A DNA stretch of 64,000 bases from Rhodopseudomonas palustris (lineage in GTDB: Bacteria; Pseudomonadota; Alphaproteobacteria; Rhizobiales; Xanthobacteraceae): the NCBI RefSeq assembly GCF_003591005.1, contig NZ_QYYD01000008.1, forward strand, positions 124,001-188,000. The letters are read 5' to 3'. The notes beneath the pieces were generated by a model, which had not been told where the DNA came from, searched no databases, and saw only the letters and a program-made list of their open reading frames with translations. This document shows, piece after piece, positions 26,093-34,675 of this stretch; the first letter of the stretch is position 1, and each line of letters begins with the position of its first letter. The position numbers were made by a program, and so were the translations under genes.

Positions 26093-27541
26093 TCACACGC
26101 TTTTACGGCTATCCTGCGCGTCCGCCGGCTTGCCTGATCTCGTCAGCCGCAGCGCGGGGTCGCGGACGATGGTGACGGTGCAGTTGGCCTCGCTCGCGAC
26201 CTTCGCGGAGACGCTGCCACCGAGGGTGCGCAGCATTGAGTTGCGGCGGGCGCCGATCAGGATGTGATCGACCCGGCTCGCTTGCGCGAACTCCAGGATC
26301 GCCGAGGCCGGATCGACCGCCTCGAGCACATGCGCGGTCAGGCGATCCTCGGACAGCTTGAGCGGCTCGGCCCAGTGCCGCAGCGCCACCAGCCGGTCCA
26401 CGTGTTTGTTGTGGCCGTGTTCGTCGAGCGTGCGGTCGATCGTCATCCGCCCGAGCTTCAGCACGTTGAGACAGGCGAGCCGCGCCGACGGCAGGGTCGC
26501 GAGAATGCGGCCTGCGGTGATCCGCAATTCATCGTTGAGGGCCGCAGAGCCTTCGGAAATGTCGATCGCCACCGCGACGATCGGCGCCGAGGCGAGATGC
26601 GCGGCGAGCGTCTCGCGGCGCGGCCGCGTCAACTCCTTGTTGAAGCGGCGGCGCAGCACGGTGCGCAGCGGATCACGCTTCAGCTTCTCCGACCGCGTGG
26701 TGAGCTTGACTGCGCCGGGATGCGTGAGATCGAACACCAGTTGCGCCGCCGTCGGGTAGCGCCACTGCGGCTGAATCTCCAGGCAGCGCAGCACGACTTC
26801 CTGCAGCCACGGCGGATAGTCCGGCCGCAATTTGCGCGGCGGCACCGGATCGCGCCACAACCGCCGGCGCATGCCGTACATCGTTTCGGTTTCGCCGAAC
26901 GGGCGGGTGCCGGTGGTGAAGAAGTAGAGCAGCACGCCGAGCGCAAACAGGTCGCTGCGCGGATCGTTGCGCACGCCAAGCAGGCGCTCCGGCGCCATGT
27001 AGGGCGCGGTGCCGAACGGCAGCCGGAATTCCTCCTGCATCAGATCAGGCAGTTGATCGCTGCAGGCGAGGCCCATGTCGAGCATCACCGCCTCGCCGCT
27101 CGGGCGAAACATGATGTTGCTCGGCTTGATATCGTGATGGATGACGTGCTGGCGATGCAAGTCGGCCACTGCCACGGCGACCTTGGCGGCGATCGCGACC
27201 GCTTCGTCATAAGGTAGCGGCAGATCCGGCAGCCGCGCCAGCAGCGGCTCACCGGCAATCCGCTCCATCACGATATAGGGGTGCCTGGAGAAATCGGACA
27301 GCGCCACGAACTGCGGCACGTGCGGCCCGGAAAGCCGCGGCATCAGCATCTGCTCCATCTCGAAGCTGACGATCGCGGCCGGGTCCTCGCCCTCGCCGGT
27401 GCGCGGGATCTTCATCACCATCGGCATCGGATTGTCGTTGCGATGGACGGCGAACAGCGACGCCATGCCGCCGCGATGCAACGCGCCCTCGATGACGTAG
27501 CCGTCGACGCTGCTGCCGGGCTCGAACGAAGGCGCATCCAT
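26093..27541 (-). CDS. Ser/Thr protein kinase fused to a UspA domain
   Basis: A 482-residue fusion. Residues about 12-275 are a Hanks-type kinase: glycine loop EGALHRGGMASLFAV, Lys in MVMKIPRT (K44), catalytic HDIKPSN (D137, K139, N142), DMG at 155-157 in place of DFG, and GTAPYMAPERLLG. Residues about 320-465 are a universal stress protein domain with the ATP signature IGARRNSMLRTLGGSVSAKV near its end. No transmembrane segment, so it is cytoplasmic. A metallophosphoesterase lies 5 bp upstream in the same operon. The Usp domain may sense nucleotide or stress and control the kinase; this is inference. Confidence 0.9.
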   Translation of the reverse strand: MDAPSFEPGSSVDGYVIEGALHRGGMASLFAVHRNDNPMPMVMKIPRTGEGEDPAAIVSFEMEQMLMPRLSGPHVPQFVALSDFSRHPYIVMERIAGEPLLARLPDLPLPYDEAVAIAAKVAVAVADLHRQHVIHHDIKPSNIMFRPSGEAVMLDMGLACSDQLPDLMQEEFRLPFGTAPYMAPERLLGVRNDPRSDLFALGVLLYFFTTGTRPFGETETMYGMRRRLWRDPVPPRKLRPDYPPWLQEVVLRCLEIQPQWRYPTAAQLVFDLTHPGAVKLTTRSEKLKRDPLRTVLRRRFNKELTRPRRETLAAHLASAPIVAVAIDISEGSAALNDELRITAGRILATLPSARLACLNVLKLGRMTIDRTLDEHGHNKHVDRLVALRHWAEPLKLSEDRLTAHVLEAVDPASAILEFAQASRVDHILIGARRNSMLRTLGGSVSAKVASEANCTVTIVRDPALRLTRSGKPADAQDSRKSV

Positions 27542-27546
27542 GGCGA

Positions 27547-28287
27547 TCAGCGTCCCACGAGCAGCCGCTCGGCGAGCCAGACCGGCAGGCCGTTGTCGCG
27601 GATCCGCCGCGCTGCGCCCTCGACGTCATAGGGCACGCGGCAATAGGTGAGTTCGTGCTTGGCGGTGTCGTACAGCGCGTAAGCCGCTGCAGGGTTGCCG
27701 TCGCGCGGCTGCCCGACCGAGCCGAGCACGGCGAGCCATTGCCGGCCGGGCAGCAGATGCACCGGTACGTCGCTGGTCGGCACGAAGGTGGTCATCTTGC
27801 CGGTGACCGACAGCGAATACAGCGCAGGCTTGTGCACGTGGCCGCAGAACGTCACATGCGCCGCGACCGATTGCATGCTGCGCGACGCAATCGAGGTGTC
27901 GGTGACGTAGATCCAGCCCTCCGGCCGCGTTGCTTCGGAGTGGACGAACAGCAGATTGCCGTCCTCCTGCTTCATCGGCAGATCGGCGAGAAACCGGCGC
28001 TGCGTCACGTCGAGCTGGCCGCGCGTCCACTCGATCGCCGCTTCCGCCTCGGCGTTCATCTGCACCTTCGGATTGCCGATCGCACTGTCGTGATTGCCCA
28101 GGATCGCCAGCGCGCCGTCTCCGACCAATTCGATCACCGCGCCCACGACCCAGTCGGGATCGGCGCCGTAGCCGACATAATCACCAAGCAGCACGAATTT
28201 CTCCGCGCCCTGCTCCCGCGCCTGAGTCAGGCACGCCGTGAAGGCCTGCCGGTTGGCGTGAATGTCGGCGAAAAGCGCAAGCAGCAA
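27547..28287 (-). CDS. Metallophosphoesterase (calcineurin-like)
   Basis: A 246-residue dimetal phosphoesterase. The family blocks are present: LFADIHANRQAF (D-x-H), FVLLGDYVGYGADP (GD-x-x-x-x-G), ILGNHDSAIG (GNHD) and HVTFCGHVHKPAL (GHxH). Such proteins dephosphorylate proteins, nucleotides or other phosphoesters. Start: TTG 28287 has GGGAGG 5 nt upstream and gives the usual LLALFADIHAN N-terminus. GTG 28293 is in frame but sits directly against that site. It is transcribed just before the kinase-UspA gene, suggesting an opposed kinase/phosphatase pair. Confidence 0.88.
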   Translation of the reverse strand: MLLALFADIHANRQAFTACLTQAREQGAEKFVLLGDYVGYGADPDWVVGAVIELVGDGALAILGNHDSAIGNPKVQMNAEAEAAIEWTRGQLDVTQRRFLADLPMKQEDGNLLFVHSEATRPEGWIYVTDTSIASRSMQSVAAHVTFCGHVHKPALYSLSVTGKMTTFVPTSDVPVHLLPGRQWLAVLGSVGQPRDGNPAAAYALYDTAKHELTYCRVPYDVEGAARRIRDNGLPVWLAERLLVGR

Positions 28288-28413
28288 GTCCACCTCCCAA
28301 TGTCTGATCCGCTTTGCGAGCGGCTGTCTTTTGGCAGCGCGAGAGCCGAGCTCTCACCCGCGTCGGGATGCGATCAATGCGGGCCGAAGCCGTTCGAACA
28401 CAACCAGCTGTCT

Positions 28414-28427
28414 TTGATCCAACGCAA
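28414..28427. promoter_or_regulatory. FixK/FnrL-type box (TTG-N8-CAA)
   Basis: TTGATCCAACGCAA between the divergent phosphoesterase and DUF6455 genes. It ends 83 nt before the DUF6455 ATG and lies about 126 nt from the phosphoesterase start. A near-identical 14-mer precedes the hemerythrin gene at 37450. Confidence 0.55.
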
Positions 28428-28510
28428 CCCGGCCGTGCTCCTTGATCTGGCGCAATGGGATGCAGAACCTCGCTGAGTATATCAGCAAACCAGTCGCGTT
28501 GGAGGCACCC

Positions 28511-28942
28511 ATGACTGCATCCGGCCATCCGAAGCACAACAACGCGCCCGTCATCGATGCCGTCGCCGCTGTCGTCGAACAGTGGGAAGAAATCACCGCC
28601 AGTCCGGCTGAACTCGAAGCGTTCGGACGCGCGATGGCCAATATGGTGAAGGATCTCGGGCTGTCACCCGCCGAAGTGCGCGCGCTCGCCACCAAGGGCA
28701 GCAGCGCCAAGGAACTACCCTGCCTGCTCGACGCGCTTCGCATCAGCATCCGCGCGCTCGCCGAGAAGGAGCCGATGCTGCTCAACGATCTGCGGCGCAC
28801 CTGCGCGATGTGCAGCCATAAGCAGGAGTGCGACGCGGACATCGCCGCAGGCACGCTGGTGCCGGCCTACCAAAACTATTGCCTGAACGTCGATGCGATC
28901 GACGCGCTTCAACACGACAGCAACTTCACCGCGGAAACTTGA
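28511..28942 (+). CDS. DUF6455-type cysteine-containing protein
   Basis: A 143-residue soluble protein. The C-terminal part reads LRRTCAMCSHKQECDADI, then YQNYCLNVDAIDAL, a C-x2-C-x5-C pattern with a final NYC, as in the DUF6455 family. That suggests a metal or redox centre. The middle, MVKDLGLSPAEVRALATKG, is helical. Start ATG 28511 has GGAGG 6 nt upstream. A TTG-N8-CAA box precedes it and bchE follows on the same strand. Function unknown. Confidence 0.72.
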   Translation: MTASGHPKHNNAPVIDAVAAVVEQWEEITASPAELEAFGRAMANMVKDLGLSPAEVRALATKGSSAKELPCLLDALRISIRALAEKEPMLLNDLRRTCAMCSHKQECDADIAAGTLVPAYQNYCLNVDAIDALQHDSNFTAET

Positions 28943-29007
28943 CCGCTCGCAAGAGCGCGCGACTGCAAAAGTTGATGACCCGATCAACTACCAAAGCACC
29001 GTTTTGT

Positions 29008-29021
29008 TTGATCTGCGTCAA
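29008..29021. promoter_or_regulatory. FnrL/FixK-type box of bchE
   Basis: TTGATCTGCGTCAA, i.e. TTGAT-N4-GTCAA, a standard FnrL/FixK2 site. It lies 49 nt before the bchE ATG and just upstream of a PpsR-type palindrome. Confidence 0.82.
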
Positions 29022-29040
29022 TAATCATTGACACTTCGTG

Positions 29041-29058
29041 TGTCATCACTTCTTGACA
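29041..29058. promoter_or_regulatory. PpsR/CrtJ-type repressor box of bchE
   Basis: TGTCA-N8-TGACA, an exact fit to TGT-N12-ACA. It lies 12 nt before the bchE start. A second inverted repeat, TGACAC-N5-GTGTCA, at 29029-29045 overlaps its left arm. PpsR is the known aerobic repressor of bch genes in purple bacteria, so oxygen would repress here while FnrL activates. Confidence 0.7.
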
Positions 29059-29070
29059 ATCACGGGAGAA

Positions 29071-30771
29071 ATGTCAGTGCGCATCCTTCTCATTCACCCG
29101 AATTATCATTCCGGTGGCGCCGAAATCGCCGGCCACTGGCCGCCGGCCTGGGCGCCTTATCTGGCGGGCGCGCTGAAAGCCAACGGCTTCACCGACCTCA
29201 AATTCATCGACGCGATGACCGAGGACACCTCGGACGAGAAGCTCGCGAAGATCATTGCCGACTACCAACCCGACATGGTCGGTACCACATCGATCACGCC
29301 GTCGATCTACAAAGCCGAAGAGGCTCTGAAGATCGCCAAGCAGGTCAACCCGAAGATCGTTACCGTGCTCGGCGGCGTCCATGCTACCTTCATGTATCAG
29401 CAGGTGCTGAGCGAAGCGCCCTGGGTCGACGTCATCGTGCGCGGCGAAGGTGAAGAGATCGTGGTCGATCTCGCCCGCGCGATCGCCTCGGGCCAGTGGC
29501 CGGAAAACCGCGCCAGCATCAAGGGCCTCGCCTACACCGAAGGCATGAACGGCGAGAGCAAGATCGTCGCGACGCCGGCGGCGCCGACCGTCAAGGACCT
29601 CGACGCCATCAGCCCTGACTGGAGCGTGCTCGACTGGTCGCTGTACAAATACATCCCGATGAACACCCGCGTCGCGATTCCCAATATGGCGCGCGGCTGC
29701 CCGTTCACCTGCTCGTTCTGCTCGCAGTGGAAATTCTGGCGCGACTACCGCGTCCGCGACCCGAAGAAGGTGGTCGACGAAATCCAGGAGCTGGTCGAGA
29801 AATACCAGGTCGGCTTCTTCATCCTGGCCGACGAAGAGCCCACCATCAACCGCAAGAAGTTCATTCAGTTCTGCGAAGAGCTGATCGCGCGCGGCCTGAA
29901 CAAGAAGGTGCAGTGGGGCATCAACACCCGTGTCACCGACATTTTGCGCGACGAACAGTTGCTCAAATTCTACAACGAAGCCGGCCTGATGCACGTCTCG
30001 CTCGGCACCGAGGCCGCGGCGCAGCTCAAGCTCGACCTGTTCAACAAGGAAACCAAGATCTCCGACAACAAGAAGGCGATCCGCCTCTTGCGCGAAGCCG
30101 GTATCGTGGTCGAAGCCCAGTTCATCGTCGGCCTCGATTCCGAGACGCCGGAGACGCTGGAAGAAACCTACCGCATGGCGATGGACTGGAAGCCGGACCT
30201 CGCCAACTGGTCAATGTACACGCCGTGGCCGTTCACGCCGCTGTTCAAGGAACTCAGCGACAAGGTCGAGGTGTTCGACTTCGCCAAGTACAATTTCGTC
30301 ACGCCGATCGTGAAGCCGGCGGCGATGGAGCGCGGCGAGCTGCTCGACCGGGTGATGAACAACTATCGCCGCTTCTACATGTACAAGGCGTTCTTCTCCT
30401 ATCCCTGGTCGGGCACCGGGCGCCGGCGGCGCTATCTGCTCGGCTGCCTGAAAGCGTTCCTCAAGGCCGGCTTCGAACGCAAGTTCTACGATCTCGGCCG
30501 CGTCGGCTATTGGGGGCCGCAGTCTAAGAAGAAGGTCGACTTCCATTTCGACGAGACCCGCAAGATCTCGCACGCCCAGATGGCCGATTGGGAAGCCAAT
30601 GCCGACCGCTCGCGTAAGGCGGCGGCATCGCAAATGGCGATCGTCTCGGCCTGTGGCGGCGGCACCGAGCAGATGGAAGAGAGCGAAGCCGATGCCAAGG
30701 CCGCGCTCGCCAAATCCGTAACCAGCCGCATGGCGGACACCCATGACGCAGGTTCCGTCACACGCCACTGA
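29071..30771 (+). CDS. bchE: Anaerobic Mg-protoporphyrin IX monomethyl ester cyclase
   Basis: BchE forms the fifth (E) ring of bacteriochlorophyll without oxygen, taking the oxygen atom from water. It is a cobalamin-dependent radical SAM enzyme of 566 residues. The B12-binding-like domain covers about 1-170 and the 4Fe-4S cluster motif is [11 protein letters not shown] (C210, C214, C217). [24 protein letters not shown] and [11 protein letters not shown] are further family blocks. Start ATG 29071. FnrL- and PpsR-type sites lie upstream and bchJ overlaps its end. It makes the cobalamin genes at 5-8 kb metabolically relevant. Confidence 0.96.
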   Translation: MSVRILLIHPNYHSGGAEIAGHWPPAWAPYLAGALKANGFTDLKFIDAMTEDTSDEKLAKIIADYQPDMVGTTSITPSIYKAEEALKIAKQVNPKIVTVLGGVHATFMYQQVLSEAPWVDVIVRGEGEEIVVDLARAIASGQWPENRASIKGLAYTEGMNGESKIVATPAAPTVKDLDAISPDWSVLDWSLYKYIPMNTRVAIPNMARGCPFTCSFCSQWKFWRDYRVRDPKKVVDEIQELVEKYQVGFFILADEEPTINRKKFIQFCEELIARGLNKKVQWGINTRVTDILRDEQLLKFYNEAGLMHVSLGTEAAAQLKLDLFNKETKISDNKKAIRLLREAGIVVEAQFIVGLDSETPETLEETYRMAMDWKPDLANWSMYTPWPFTPLFKELSDKVEVFDFAKYNFVTPIVKPAAMERGELLDRVMNNYRRFYMYKAFFSYPWSGTGRRRRYLLGCLKAFLKAGFERKFYDLGRVGYWGPQSKKKVDFHFDETRKISHAQMADWEANADRSRKAAASQMAIVSACGGGTEQMEESEADAKAALAKSVTSRMADTHDAGSVTRH

Positions 30772-31450
30772 CAGCGGGATGCCGGCGGTGTCCGAGATCG
30801 GACCCAACGCCGTCATCCAACTGATCCACGCGCTCGACGCGGCCGGCCTCGAACCGGCCGCCGCCGACATATTCTCGGAAGCGGCGGCCAGCGACTGGCT
30901 TGCACATCCGCCGAGCGCGATGGTCGACGAGCGCCCGGTGGCCGCCATCCACCGGGCCGTGCGCAAGGTGCTGCCGCCGCTCCAAGCGGCTGCGATCCTG
31001 GCCGACGCCGGGCTGCGCACCGGCGACTACATCCTGGCCAACCGCATCCCCAAGCTGGCGCAGGCCGTGCTGAAGGTCATGCCCGCTTCGCTGGCCGCCA
31101 AGATGCTGACCAAGGCGATCACCGCCCACGCCTGGACCTTCGCGGGGTCGGGCCAGTTCTCCGCCAAGGCCGGTAAAACCGTCACGTTCGAGATCGCCCA
31201 CAACCCGCTGTGCGCCGGCGAACACGCCGACCACCAGGTCTGTGTCTGGCACGCCTCCGTATTTCAACGGCTGTTTCAGGCGCTGGTATCGCCCTATACC
31301 CGGGTGACGGAAACCACTTGCGGAGCGCGCGGCGACGATTGCTGCCGCTTCGTGGCGGACTGGACCACGATACCGGATGCCGCAAACATCTACGCCAGCC
31401 GCCGATCAGCGCCGATCGCCGGCCCTTCCGAAACCATTTCCGCGCGTTGA
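30743..31450 (+). CDS. bchJ: BchJ, 4-vinyl reductase (V4R) domain protein
   Basis: A 235-residue protein of the bacteriochlorophyll pathway, historically called 4-vinyl protochlorophyllide reductase. Its exact role is debated, since BchJ mutants show reduced but not absent pigment. The C-terminal V4R domain shows [14 protein letters not shown] and the terminal Cys cluster [15 protein letters not shown], a likely metal or small-ligand site. It starts inside the end of bchE (29-nt overlap), so the two are translated from one message. hemN follows after 26 bp. Confidence 0.9.
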   Translation: MTQVPSHATDSGMPAVSEIGPNAVIQLIHALDAAGLEPAAADIFSEAAASDWLAHPPSAMVDERPVAAIHRAVRKVLPPLQAAAILADAGLRTGDYILANRIPKLAQAVLKVMPASLAAKMLTKAITAHAWTFAGSGQFSAKAGKTVTFEIAHNPLCAGEHADHQVCVWHASVFQRLFQALVSPYTRVTETTCGARGDDCCRFVADWTTIPDAANIYASRRSAPIAGPSETISAR

Positions 31451-31476
31451 TCCGCGGGCGATGTGAGAGACCAGCA

Positions 31477-32826
31477 ATGTCGTCTGCCCTCGACAAATAC
31501 GCCAAGAGCTCCGTACCAAGGTACACCAGCTACCCCACGGCACCGCATTTCGCCAAGGAGTTCCCGGAAGCGGTGTATCGCGGCTGGCTAGCTCAGCTCG
31601 ACACCGACGAGCCGATTTCGCTGTATCTGCACGTGCCGTTCTGCAAGCAGATGTGCTGGTACTGCGGCTGCAACATGAAGCTGGCCTCGAAATACGGTCC
31701 GGTCGCCGACTACGTCGAAAGCCTGATCGACGAGATCGACCTGGTGGCGGACGCGATGCCCGGCACCATGCCGGTACGTCATCTGCATTTTGGCGGCGGC
31801 ACGCCGACGGTGATCTCTCCGGAAGACCTCGGCGCGATCATGACGCTGCTACGCGAACGCTTCGAGTTCGTGCCCGACGCCGAACTGGCGATCGAGAGCG
31901 ACCCGCGCACGCTGAGCGACGAGATGGTAACAACCATCGGCGAACTCGGCTTCACCCGCGCCAGCTTTGGTGTGCAGGAGTTCGACCCCAAGGTTCAGGC
32001 TGCGATCAACCGCATCCAGCCGCCCGACATGGTGGCGCGCGCGATGGATCGCTTCAAGGCGGCCGGCGTGTCGAAGATCAACTTCGACCTGATCTATGGC
32101 CTGCCCTATCAGACCGCGGAAGATCTGCAACGTACCGTCGAGCAATGCGTCGAGATGCGGCCCGACCGCGTCGCGCTGTTCGGCTACGCCCACGTGCCGT
32201 GGGTCGCCAAGAACCAGCGGATGATCCCCGACGATTCGCTGCCGAAGTCGGAGCAGCGCGCCGAGCAGGCCGACGCCGCGGCGGAAGCCCTGGTCAAAGG
32301 CGGCTATGTACGGATCGGCATCGATCACTTCGCGTTGCCGGGCGACACGCTGGCGGTCGCGGCCAAGACCGGCGAACTGCACCGCAACTTCCAAGGCTAC
32401 ACCGCCGACGCCGCGCAGACTCTGATCGGCATCGGCGCCACCTCGATCGGCCGCACGCCGAGCGGCTACATCCAGAACATCGTCGAGACCGGCGCCTGGG
32501 CGCGCGCTGTCGCGGCCGGCAACCTGCCGGTGGCGCGGGGCCACGGCCTGACCAAGGACGACAATCTGCGCGCGCATGTGATCGAACGCATCATGTGCGA
32601 CGGCAAGATCGACCTCGCCGCGGCGGGCCGCGCGTTCGGCTATGCCGACGACTGGTACGCCCCGGAGCAGGAAGCGCTCGCCGAATTGCAGCGCGACGGC
32701 GCGGTGATCTGCGATCACGGCAAGCTGACGCTCACGGCAGACGGCGTTCGGCTGTCGCGCGTGGTCGCCTCGGTCTTCGACACCTATCTGCGCAATTCGA
32801 ACGTCCGGCATTCGATCGCGGTCTGA
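31477..32826 (+). CDS. hemN: Oxygen-independent coproporphyrinogen III oxidase
   Basis: HemN decarboxylates two propionates of coproporphyrinogen III to give protoporphyrinogen IX without oxygen. It is a radical SAM enzyme. The 449-residue protein begins with SVPRYTSYPTAPHF and carries LYLHVPFCKQMCWYCGC (C56, C60, C63 plus C65). HFGGGTPTVIS, ASFGVQEFDPKVQAAINRIQ and FDLIYGLPYQT are the usual following motifs. ATG 31477 follows GAGAG. It closes an anaerobic tetrapyrrole cluster with bchE and bchJ and is followed by a terminator. Confidence 0.95.
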   Translation: MSSALDKYAKSSVPRYTSYPTAPHFAKEFPEAVYRGWLAQLDTDEPISLYLHVPFCKQMCWYCGCNMKLASKYGPVADYVESLIDEIDLVADAMPGTMPVRHLHFGGGTPTVISPEDLGAIMTLLRERFEFVPDAELAIESDPRTLSDEMVTTIGELGFTRASFGVQEFDPKVQAAINRIQPPDMVARAMDRFKAAGVSKINFDLIYGLPYQTAEDLQRTVEQCVEMRPDRVALFGYAHVPWVAKNQRMIPDDSLPKSEQRAEQADAAAEALVKGGYVRIGIDHFALPGDTLAVAAKTGELHRNFQGYTADAAQTLIGIGATSIGRTPSGYIQNIVETGAWARAVAAGNLPVARGHGLTKDDNLRAHVIERIMCDGKIDLAAAGRAFGYADDWYAPEQEALAELQRDGAVICDHGKLTLTADGVRLSRVVASVFDTYLRNSNVRHSIAV

Positions 32827-32866
32827 CCGAGATCCGATCGCGCCCACAGCTGTCGATCCTGAACTC

Positions 32867-32898
32867 AACGCGCGCCCCCGGGTGCGCGTTTCGCTTTT
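32867..32898 (+). terminator. Terminator after hemN
   Basis: AACGCGC and GCGCGTT arms, extended by GCCC/GGGT, then TTTCGCTTTT. A good intrinsic terminator 40 bp after hemN; its T-run adjoins a FixK-type box. Confidence 0.75.
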
Positions 32899-32910
32899 GA
32901 TGCACGTCAA
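32897..32910. promoter_or_regulatory. FixK/FnrL-type box
   Basis: TTGATGCACGTCAA (TTGAT-N4-GTCAA), right after the hemN terminator. It lies 61 nt before a possible GTG mini-ORF and 182 nt before the gene at 33093. Confidence 0.75.
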
Positions 32911-32971
32911 ATCGCGTCGGACGATCGGGTGCATAAGTACCGCAAGCGGTAATATATCACGGAGATGAGGT

Positions 32972-33043
32972 GTGACGGCGCGTCGTCTTAACGGAAAATC
33001 GCTCATGATCACGGCTACCTTGGCCCTGATCGCAGACCGTTAA
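32972..33043 (+). CDS. Possible 23-aa leader or microprotein
   Basis: GTG at 32972 opens 23 codons (MTARRLNGKS, then a short hydrophobic stretch, LMITATLALIA). GGAGATGAG lies upstream. It is placed correctly behind the FixK-type box. Too short to be sure; it may be a small membrane peptide or chance. Confidence 0.3.
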   Translation: MTARRLNGKSLMITATLALIADR

Positions 33044-33092
33044 GCTCCGGCGCCTATCGCTACCTGCGCCCAGTCCAATCGAGGGATCGATC

Positions 33093-33395
33093 ATGACCCA
33101 CAAACTCAAAGTCACCGAGGATATGGTCGCCAAGGCCACCGCTGCCTTCCGTGCGGCCGGTGGCAGCGACGCCGTTTGCCTGCGGGCCGCGCTCGAGGCA
33201 GCACTCGCGAACCAGACTTTTTCGGTCGGCGACGAAGTGACCGCGCATGGCAACGTGACTGGTATCATCCTTTCAATCAGCGGCGACGAAGCGCTGATCT
33301 CCTGGTCATGCCGCGGCAAGAGCGTCACCAAGCTGTCCGAGCTCGATCACATCGAGCACGCCGACTCGGTGTCGGCCGAGCATTTCGCCGCCTGA
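33093..33395 (+). CDS. Unknown 100-aa protein under a FixK-type box
   Basis: A soluble protein with a helical N-terminus (MTHKLKVTEDMVAKATAAFR) and a C-terminal half that looks like a small beta barrel: VGDEVTAHGNVTGIILSISG, then EALISWSCRGKSVTKLSELD. This alternation resembles SH3- or KOW-like folds, but I do not recognise a family. Start ATG 33093; the upstream CGAGGGATCGATC supplies a ribosome site. Low-oxygen regulation is inferred from the upstream 14-mer. Confidence 0.65.
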   Translation: MTHKLKVTEDMVAKATAAFRAAGGSDAVCLRAALEAALANQTFSVGDEVTAHGNVTGIILSISGDEALISWSCRGKSVTKLSELDHIEHADSVSAEHFAA

Positions 33396-33600
33396 TATCC
33401 GCCGAGCGCCGGTTAGTAGGTCAATATTGACCAGCCGGCGCCGAGCTAACCGCAAATTTCCCGATTTCAGCGGCAAACTCCACAGCTTGATAGCCGATCG
33501 CGAGCCGAGACCGGCGGTTTCAGGCCGCTTCGCTTGACAAAACCGCGTCATGGCGGCGGAATCCCGCAACTTAGGCGTGATCTGCAGCCCCAGGACGAGG

Positions 33601-34254
33601 ATGACCGGTTTTCGAAAGCTCACCACGATACATCTGGCGATCGCGCTCGGCGCGGCGGCGCTGCCGTCGGCCGCGGGCGCCGAGTGGTGGCCGAACCGTG
33701 CACCGGTCGACTACGAAGACTGCATCGAGAAGGGTGAGAAGACAGCCGACAGCAAGGACGCCAAGGCGGCTCTCGCGACGCAATGCGACGCCAAGTTCGC
33801 AGGCCGCCGCAAACCCGGCGGCGGCTACACCTATTTCGATTTCATGCAGAACCGCAGCTTCGACATCGCCGGGCCGAACCCATCTGCCGAAGAACTGCGG
33901 AAGATGGACGAGCAATACACCGAATTTCTCGACCAGCGCCGCCGGACGATCATCGCGGCGGCCTTCGCGGAGCGGCAGCAGCAGATCGCGGCACTACAGG
34001 CGCAGCAGACGGTTGCGATCGCGCCGGAGACCAAGCCACGCCCAGCGGTCGAGAAGCCCAAGCGCGTCGCCGCCACGCCGCGTCGGCGACAGGCCAGCAA
34101 CAAGCCGCACGCCAGCACCAAGCACCACGCGGCCCGGCCTGCGACGTACGCCTGCGAAGGCAACCCGGTGTCCTGCGGGCTGACAGGTCTGTCGAACAGC
34201 TTCACCGCGGTGAAGAGTTCGTTGTTCGGAACGACGGCCAAGACCGGCCGTTGA
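33601..34254 (+). CDS. Exported hypothetical protein
   Basis: A 217-residue protein. A Sec signal peptide (about 1-27: MTGFRKLTTIHLAIALGAAA up to AAGA) precedes WWPNRAPVDYEDCIEKG. The middle is helical and charged (EQYTEFLDQRR, ERQQQIAALQAQQ). The Pro/Lys/Arg-rich tail ends with a Cys pair (CEGNPVSCGL). No family recognised. ATG 33601 has AGGA upstream and gives the signal sequence; an earlier ATG at 33550 does not. The stop lies inside a 16-bp tandem repeat. Confidence 0.68.
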   Translation: MTGFRKLTTIHLAIALGAAALPSAAGAEWWPNRAPVDYEDCIEKGEKTADSKDAKAALATQCDAKFAGRRKPGGGYTYFDFMQNRSFDIAGPNPSAEELRKMDEQYTEFLDQRRRTIIAAAFAERQQQIAALQAQQTVAIAPETKPRPAVEKPKRVAATPRRRQASNKPHASTKHHAARPATYACEGNPVSCGLTGLSNSFTAVKSSLFGTTAKTGR

Positions 34255-34283
34255 GAAGACCGGCCGTTGAGAAGACCAGCCGG
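34241..34283 (+). repeat. 16-bp tandem repeat over a stop codon
   Basis: AGACCGGCCGTTGAGA occurs at 34241-34256 and 34257-34272, followed by a partial third copy. Each copy contains TGA in the reading frame of the upstream gene, so the last codons and the stop are duplicated. Confidence 0.7.
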
Positions 34284-34349
34284 CGCGTCGCGTACCGGCA
34301 CGCGAAGGCTTGATCGATCGCAACACTGCTGCGCGAGAAACGGTTCAGA

Positions 34350-34625
34350 TCAGCGGCCGGACCGCTGAATCACATCCATCAGTTCGGCGATCTTCTGGCG
34401 CTGATCGGTCTTGTCGCCGCTCGCAATCGCATGCTCGACGCAGTGCGCGACATGATCTTTGAGCACCTCTTCCTCCACCCGGCGCAACGCCGCGCGGACC
34501 GCGGAGATCTGGGTGACGATATCGATGCAGTAGCGGCCCTCCTCCATCATTTTGGAGATGCCGCGGACCTGCCCCTCGATCCTGCCGAGACGCTTCTGAC
34601 ATGCTGTCTTGATATCCGCTTTCAT
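34350..34625 (-). CDS. csoR: CsoR-type copper-sensing repressor
   Basis: A 91-residue all-helical metal-sensing repressor of the CsoR/FrmR/RcnR family. The Cu(I) ligands match CsoR spacing: C33, H58 and C62 (25 and 4 residues apart), with Tyr before the first Cys as in characterised Cso[16 protein letters not shown] near 12-26 is the family N-terminal helix. Cu(I) binding should release DNA. It is divergent from the copper ATPase gene (50 bp), its likely target. RcnR/FrmR types use other ligand sets, so copper is the best call. Confidence 0.87.
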   Translation of the reverse strand: MKADIKTACQKRLGRIEGQVRGISKMMEEGRYCIDIVTQISAVRAALRRVEEEVLKDHVAHCVEHAIASGDKTDQRQKIAELMDVIQRSGR

Positions 34626-34629
34626 GCAC

Positions 34630-34656
34630 GATATATACCCCTACACCGTATAGGTT
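34630..34656. promoter_or_regulatory. Candidate CsoR operator
   Basis: ATATATACCCCTACACCGTATAGG between csoR and the copper ATPase. It has the TA-flanked C-rich/G-rich imperfect dyad of CsoR operators. Position in a 50-bp divergent spacer supports it; exact bases are not confirmed. Confidence 0.5.
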
Positions 34657-34675
34657 TCAAGTCTGGAGTGATCCC

